The position numbers and the translations under genes were made by a program. The notes beneath the pieces were generated by a model. That model saw nothing but the letters and a program-made list of their open reading frames with translations. It did not search any database and was not told where the DNA came from. From positions 1,165,501 to 1,229,500 of the forward strand of contig NZ_CP007031.1 of the NCBI RefSeq assembly GCF_000224005.2: a DNA stretch of 64,000 nucleotides, written 5' to 3'. This document shows positions 60,416-64,000 of the stretch, piece by piece. How positions within the stretch are numbered: the stretch's first letter is position 1; each line of letters starts with the position of its first letter. The DNA comes from Marichromatium purpuratum 984. Its GTDB lineage: Bacteria > Pseudomonadota > Gammaproteobacteria > Chromatiales > Chromatiaceae.

Positions 60416-61790
60416 GCGCCCACCCGTCATCGTCGACACCGCCGGCCGACCGCTGCGCACCCCCGCCCAAGCCCATTACGAGGCCGCCAAGCTCACGCGC
60501 CGCACCAGCGGCTGGCATACCCGCGCGACCGGCCCGAACCGCGAGATCCGCGCCGACCTGCACAAGTTGCGCGACCGTCACCGTGACCTCGCGCGCAACA
60601 ACCCCTGGGTGCGCAAGGCGATCGCCGCCATCGTGCACAACACCATCGGCCACGGCGTGCGCGCCCAATGGTCGACGCCAGAAGTCCAGCAACGTTGGAG
60701 CGCGTGGTTCGAATCGACTGCGATCGACGCCGACGGTCATCACAACGGCTACGGGCTCCAGGCGCTCATCCTGCGCACCGTCGTCGAGTCCGGCGAATGC
60801 CTGATCCGGCGCCGCCCGCGCCGTCCCCGGGACGGCCTGCCGCTCCCACTGCAGATCCAGGTGCTCGAACCCGACTTCCTCGACACCGCCAAGCACGAAG
60901 AACTCGCCAACGGCGGCATCATCCGGCAGGGCGTCGAGTTCGACCGACTCGGCCGCCGCGTCGCCTACTGGCTCTACCCCGAGCACCCCGGCGATGCCGT
61001 CCGCGGCGTGCCGGGGCAGAGCAAGCGCTACGGCGCCGAGGCGTTCCTCCACGTCTACCGGCTCGACCGCCCCGGCCAGGTGCGCGGCGTGCCCTGGGGC
61101 ACCGGCGCCATGCTGCGCGCCCGCATGCTCGACGACTACCAAGACGCCCAGCTCGAACGCCAGCGGCTGGCCGCCTGCTATGTCGCCTTCGTGCGCGACA
61201 CCGAGCTGCCCGCCGACGCCGCGCCGCTCGACGACTACGAACTGCTCGACCGCCTCGAGCCCGGCGCCATCGAGCTACTGCCCGCCGGCAAGGACGTCAG
61301 CTTCGCCAGCCCGCCGCAACCCGAGGACGACGAGCGCTTCACCAACCAGACCCTGCGCGCCATCGCTGCCGACTACGGCATCCCCTTCGAGGTGCTCACC
61401 GGCGACCTCTCCGAGGTCAACTTCAGCAGCGCGCGCATGGGGCAGCAGGAATTCGCGCGCGCCATCGACGTCTGGCGCTGGCAACTGCTCGCCCCCCAGG
61501 CCTGGGACCCGATCGCGCGCTGGTTCGCCGCCGCCCTCGCGCTCGACGGCCTCGCGCCCGCCGGTGAGCCCCGCTGGTCCGCGCCGGCCCGCACCCTCGT
61601 CGACCCCTCCCGCGAAATCCCCGCGCTGCGCACCGCCATCCGGGCCGGCCTGATCTCCCTGCCCGAAGCCATCCGCCAGGCCGGCTACGACCCCGAAACC
61701 CTCGCCCGCGACCAAGCCGCCTACCTCGACGTGCTCGATCGGCTGGGCGTGCGGTTTGATTCGGATGCGAGGGAAGGAAGGGTGGGGTGA
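60408..61790 (+). CDS. Phage portal protein, lambda family (460 aa)
   Basis: The GTG at 60408 overlaps the gpW stop. Typical lambda-family portal: DLARNNPWVRKAIAAIVHNTIGHGVRAQW, QIQVLEPDFLDTAKHEEL, GIIRQGVEFDRLGRRVAYWLYPEHPGD, FNFSSARMGQQEFARAI-type NFSSARMGQQEF, and C-terminal LISLPEAIRQAGYDPETLARDQA. Near complete at both ends (lambda gpB 533 aa). It is the last recognisable morphogenesis gene in the window; no protease, scaffold, capsid or tail gene follows. Confidence 0.94.
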   Translation: MAKRPPVIVDTAGRPLRTPAQAHYEAAKLTRRTSGWHTRATGPNREIRADLHKLRDRHRDLARNNPWVRKAIAAIVHNTIGHGVRAQWSTPEVQQRWSAWFESTAIDADGHHNGYGLQALILRTVVESGECLIRRRPRRPRDGLPLPLQIQVLEPDFLDTAKHEELANGGIIRQGVEFDRLGRRVAYWLYPEHPGDAVRGVPGQSKRYGAEAFLHVYRLDRPGQVRGVPWGTGAMLRARMLDDYQDAQLERQRLAACYVAFVRDTELPADAAPLDDYELLDRLEPGAIELLPAGKDVSFASPPQPEDDERFTNQTLRAIAADYGIPFEVLTGDLSEVNFSSARMGQQEFARAIDVWRWQLLAPQAWDPIARWFAAALALDGLAPAGEPRWSAPARTLVDPSREIPALRTAIRAGLISLPEAIRQAGYDPETLARDQAAYLDVLDRLGVRFDSDAREGRVG

Positions 61791-62039
61791 TGGTCGGCGT
61801 GAGCTGGGCGGACGATAGGCCCTGGTCCTGACGCAGGAGCAGGCTTCAGGCACCTACTTGCCTATCGGGAACATCCACTTGGCGCCGCCTGCCAAGCTGA
61901 ACTCGCCGGTTCGCGCCGACCGGCGAGGGCAACCTCCTGCAGTTTCTCCGCGTGGGGTCGTTGATCCTCTTTCTGGCGAGGCTGTCAACCATCATGTAAA
62001 CTGTAAACCAAAGTGTCAACCGTGGCAGTGGAGCGACCT
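61791..62039. other. Junction between phage module and cargo genes
   Basis: No convincing gene (a 61-codon frame at 61858 has no ribosome-binding site). A 9-bp hairpin CTCGCCGGT/ACCGGCGAG at 61902-61927 could end the late transcript. Just before the next gene are TGTCAACC at 61983-61990 and 62014-62021 (31 bases apart) and tandem TGTAAAC at 61995-62008, a probable regulatory site. Confidence 0.5.
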
Positions 62040-62840
62040 GTGAGCGAGCGAATGTCGAATGCGCCGGTGTACTATGCGCTAGCGCAGGCGCACTTCAATC
62101 CGGTGGCCGCAATGGCCAAGTACGTCAACCAGATACAGGATCGGCTGCGTCGTGAAGGTTACCCCCTGTTCGAGCCGCAGGAGGTTACTCACTTGGTCGT
62201 GCCGAGGCCGGGGCAGGCGCAACAACCCGAGCCGAAGATTCAGCAAACGACATCCTGGCTCTTGGCCAATCAAGACCGAACCGCAGGCTTTGTTCTTTTG
62301 CCTTCGAGTATCACGTTCCAGACGACGAACTACGACACGCACGAGACCTTCATCCCTGAGCTGTTGCGTGGGTTAAGCGCGGTTCATGAAGAGGTCAGCC
62401 TTGACCACGTGGGGCGCCTGGGCCTGCGCTACCTGGATGCCGTGCTGCCAAGAAGCGGGGAGCAAGTCGAGCAGTATTTTGCCGATGGTGTTCATGGGGT
62501 GAAGTTTGATGCGCCCTGCCAGCACGCAATGAGCGAATCCGTGTTCTCGACCAAGGTTGGCCCGCTTGTGACTAGTGGAACCTTGGTCGTGAGGGTGTAT
62601 CGCGCGAATGCACCGCTTGGCTTCCCCCCCGATCTATCACAGAACGGGCTGACACCGAACGCTCGCTTCGCTATGACGGAACCATGCGACCACGGCGTGC
62701 TCGATACCGATCATTTTTGCAGCGGTCGCATGCCAATCAATCCAGATGAGCTTGAGGCACAGCTGCACTCTTTACATGCCTCTGTCAAGTCCGTGTTCAT
62801 GAAAGCGACTACGGATCATGCGCGTGAGACATGGGCGTAG
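62040..62840 (+). CDS. TIGR04255-family protein (266 aa)
   Basis: The GTG at 62040 has GGAG 7 bases upstream. The N-terminus MSNAPVYYALAQAHFNPVAA, followed by MAKYVNQIQDRLRREGYPLF, and the LLPSSITFQTTNYDTHETFIPELLRGLSAV and DHVGRLGLRYLDAVLP segments define the TIGR04255 family, whose biochemical role is unknown. No membrane or catalytic motif is evident. Codon and base use is more A/T-rich than in the phage genes before it, suggesting separate acquisition. It is separated by 17 bases from the next gene, and the three genes to the window end form one + strand run. Confidence 0.85.
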   Translation: MSERMSNAPVYYALAQAHFNPVAAMAKYVNQIQDRLRREGYPLFEPQEVTHLVVPRPGQAQQPEPKIQQTTSWLLANQDRTAGFVLLPSSITFQTTNYDTHETFIPELLRGLSAVHEEVSLDHVGRLGLRYLDAVLPRSGEQVEQYFADGVHGVKFDAPCQHAMSESVFSTKVGPLVTSGTLVVRVYRANAPLGFPPDLSQNGLTPNARFAMTEPCDHGVLDTDHFCSGRMPINPDELEAQLHSLHASVKSVFMKATTDHARETWA

Positions 62841-62857
62841 CCCTGGGGGAGGTCAAC

Positions 62858-63517
62858 ATGTACACCGCAACATCACCGGGAACCGCGATCCCGTGGTCGG
62901 TTGCGCCCACTCGTCCAGTAGCAGCTGTGTTGGTGGTGGCGGCCAGCCTGACCGGAGTGTCACCGTTTGTCAGCGGCACTGGCGGTGCGTTAGATATATC
63001 TCGTGCTGTAGCCTGGTGCAGGCTAGGAGAAACGAGAACCTCTATCTCTTCTGTGGATGTCGAGGTGGATGGCGAAGAGGAGGCATCTTGCCCCGACGTT
63101 CGCAGCCCTTTAGATCATCTGACCAACATCCGCGAGACGCTCAACCCGGCGATCGCCGATCTTGCCGGGGCTTTTGCTGTGTCTAGGCAGTCGATCTATA
63201 AGTGGCTGAAGGGCGAATCAATGCCAGAAGCCGGCAACCTTGAAAGAATACAGGCGCTTAGCCAGGTGGCGGATGCTTTTCGTGAGGCAGACATCAAGCG
63301 GGCGCCGGCAATGCTGAAGATGAAGGCTTTTGAGGGGCGGTCGCTCTTGGATCTCGTTGCAACAAACGAGGCCACCCTGGAGCATGCCCGGTCGCTGATC
63401 TCAGAAGCAAAAGCCATGGATGCGTCATACGAAAGATCGGGGTTGGCCAGGAGCAAGGCCAAGCCATCAGAGGACTGGCGTTCCAGTCACTCCATCCCTG
63501 GAGCTGTCGAGCGGTGA
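62858..63517 (+). CDS. Helix-turn-helix protein of the cargo module (219 aa)
   Basis: ATG at 62858 follows GGGGAGG. An N-terminal hydrophobic stretch (VAAVLVVAASLTGVSPFVSG, about 29-48) precedes a helix-turn-helix near 95-125 (NPAIADLAGAFAVSRQSIYKWLKGESMPE) and a C-terminal helical, Lys/Glu-rich region. The combination of a possible membrane or core segment with an XRE-like HTH is odd. Function unknown; it may regulate, or work with, the adjacent TIGR04255 and SHDCD proteins. Confidence 0.7.
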   Translation: MYTATSPGTAIPWSVAPTRPVAAVLVVAASLTGVSPFVSGTGGALDISRAVAWCRLGETRTSISSVDVEVDGEEEASCPDVRSPLDHLTNIRETLNPAIADLAGAFAVSRQSIYKWLKGESMPEAGNLERIQALSQVADAFREADIKRAPAMLKMKAFEGRSLLDLVATNEATLEHARSLISEAKAMDASYERSGLARSKAKPSEDWRSSHSIPGAVER

Positions 63518-63532
63518 TTCGGAGATCGTAGA

Positions 63533-64000
63533 ATGGTGGACCGGGGAACGTCATGGCGACAGGGAGACCTTCTCGCAAGCGAAGCACTGGCCCGACTCAG
63601 GTTGAACGAAGCCTTAGAGCCGGAGGGCGAGTGCTTCGCTGTCGTCATCTCTCACGACTGTGACATCCCTCACCCGCATGAGCCATACATTGAGGTGATC
63701 CTGGCCAAAGTGGTTGATCGCGCCGACGGGACGCCGGACCCGCAGCTTTCCCACGCCAAGAATCCTCGAAAACTCCATCTTGTGTACGACAGGCTGGGTG
63801 GAGGCTCGATAGTGCTCGAGCTGCAGCACGCGAAGAGACAGCTCGTTCATAAAGAGGCATTCAGAGAGCATGCAACTCGCTTTGCAGATGCCTCGCTTTC
63901 GGAGATGTCGAAGCGCACCCTGAAGCAATGGCTGGCGGCACGCTATGGCCGGCCAGCCTTTCCCAACGCCTTCGAGAGTCGGCTTGGCAAGCGCATTCGC
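63533..64000 (+). CDS. Unrecognised SHDCD-motif protein, 5' part only
   Basis: The frame from ATG 63533 stays open to the window edge (156 codons seen). It begins MVDRGTSWRQGDLLASEALA and contains ECFAVVISHDCDIPHPHEPYIEVILAKVV (residues about 37-65), then KNPRKLHLVYDRLGGG and LELQHAKRQLVHKEA. The SHDCD-x-EPxxEV pattern with His-Asp-Cys-Asp looks like a metal or catalytic site, but I cannot name the family. It starts 15 bases after the HTH gene's stop. Confidence 0.7.
   Translation, partial: MVDRGTSWRQGDLLASEALARLRLNEALEPEGECFAVVISHDCDIPHPHEPYIEVILAKVVDRADGTPDPQLSHAKNPRKLHLVYDRLGGGSIVLELQHAKRQLVHKEAFREHATRFADASLSEMSKRTLKQWLAARYGRPAFPNAFESRLGKRIR

Noticed and set aside
61858-62043. 61-codon frame between portal and cargo genes
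   Set aside because: Starts without a ribosome-binding site and spans a hairpin and the repeats before the next gene; no family resemblance.

Overview
The window is high-GC gammaproteobacterial chromosome, most likely from a purple sulfur bacterium (Chromatiaceae-like). This is inferred from the soxB / soxXAKL arrangement, a large pyruvate:flavodoxin oxidoreductase, and a complete exosortase-A (XrtA) exopolysaccharide locus. No photosynthesis gene lies in the window, so the family assignment is an inference.

Positions 1-19967 hold an XrtA/PEP-CTERM exopolysaccharide locus: a TPR protein (partial), an unusual ATPase-OmpA fusion, the sensor kinase PrsK and its sigma-54 activator PrsR, an export lipoprotein, a chain-length protein, a tyrosine autokinase, an outer-membrane beta-barrel, a deacetylase, a FemAB-like protein, two glycosyltransferases, exosortase A with an EpsI domain, and an asparagine-synthetase-like amidotransferase. 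Almost all are on the + strand and many overlap at ATGA junctions. No PEP-CTERM substrate protein was seen. A tRNA-Leu(UAG) follows on the - strand.

Positions 20168-24812 are the sulfur-oxidation genes: soxX-soxA-soxK-soxL on the - strand, divergent from soxB on the + strand, with a striking inverted repeat in the shared promoter region. SoxK carries an internal duplication. Then come a diguanylate cyclase, a dihydroorotate-dehydrogenase-like flavoprotein, nifJ, rimI, prfC, a roughly 850-base gene-free stretch of inverted repeats and heptamer arrays, a BolA-family gene, class I fumarase and tRNA-Val(GAC).

Positions 36534-44411 are the classic translation block thrS-infC-rpmI-rplT-pheS-pheT-ihfA-merR, followed by tRNA-Pro(GGG). 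infC appears to start at the rare codon ATC.

From about 44412 to the end lies a lambdoid prophage inserted just downstream of tRNA-Pro. Its left arm (- strand) has int, a HTH gene overlapping int, small genes, an RdgC protein fused to an FtsK gamma (KOPS-reading) domain, RecT, a RecE-like nuclease and a run of tiny overlapping genes. A repressor gene sits between two promoters of the same design (TTGACC-N17-TAACAT with an internal TTAG/CTAA operator). The right arm (+ strand) has cro, a CII-like regulator, replication genes, ssb, rusA, terminase subunits, a Mor-like regulator, gpW and portal. Capsid and tail genes expected after the portal are absent. Instead, a less GC-rich cargo module follows: a TIGR04255-family gene, a HTH gene and an unrecognised gene with an SHDCD motif that runs off the window. 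The right attachment site is not in the window.

The items I consider most worth following are the RdgC-FtsK gamma fusion and the three-gene cargo module.
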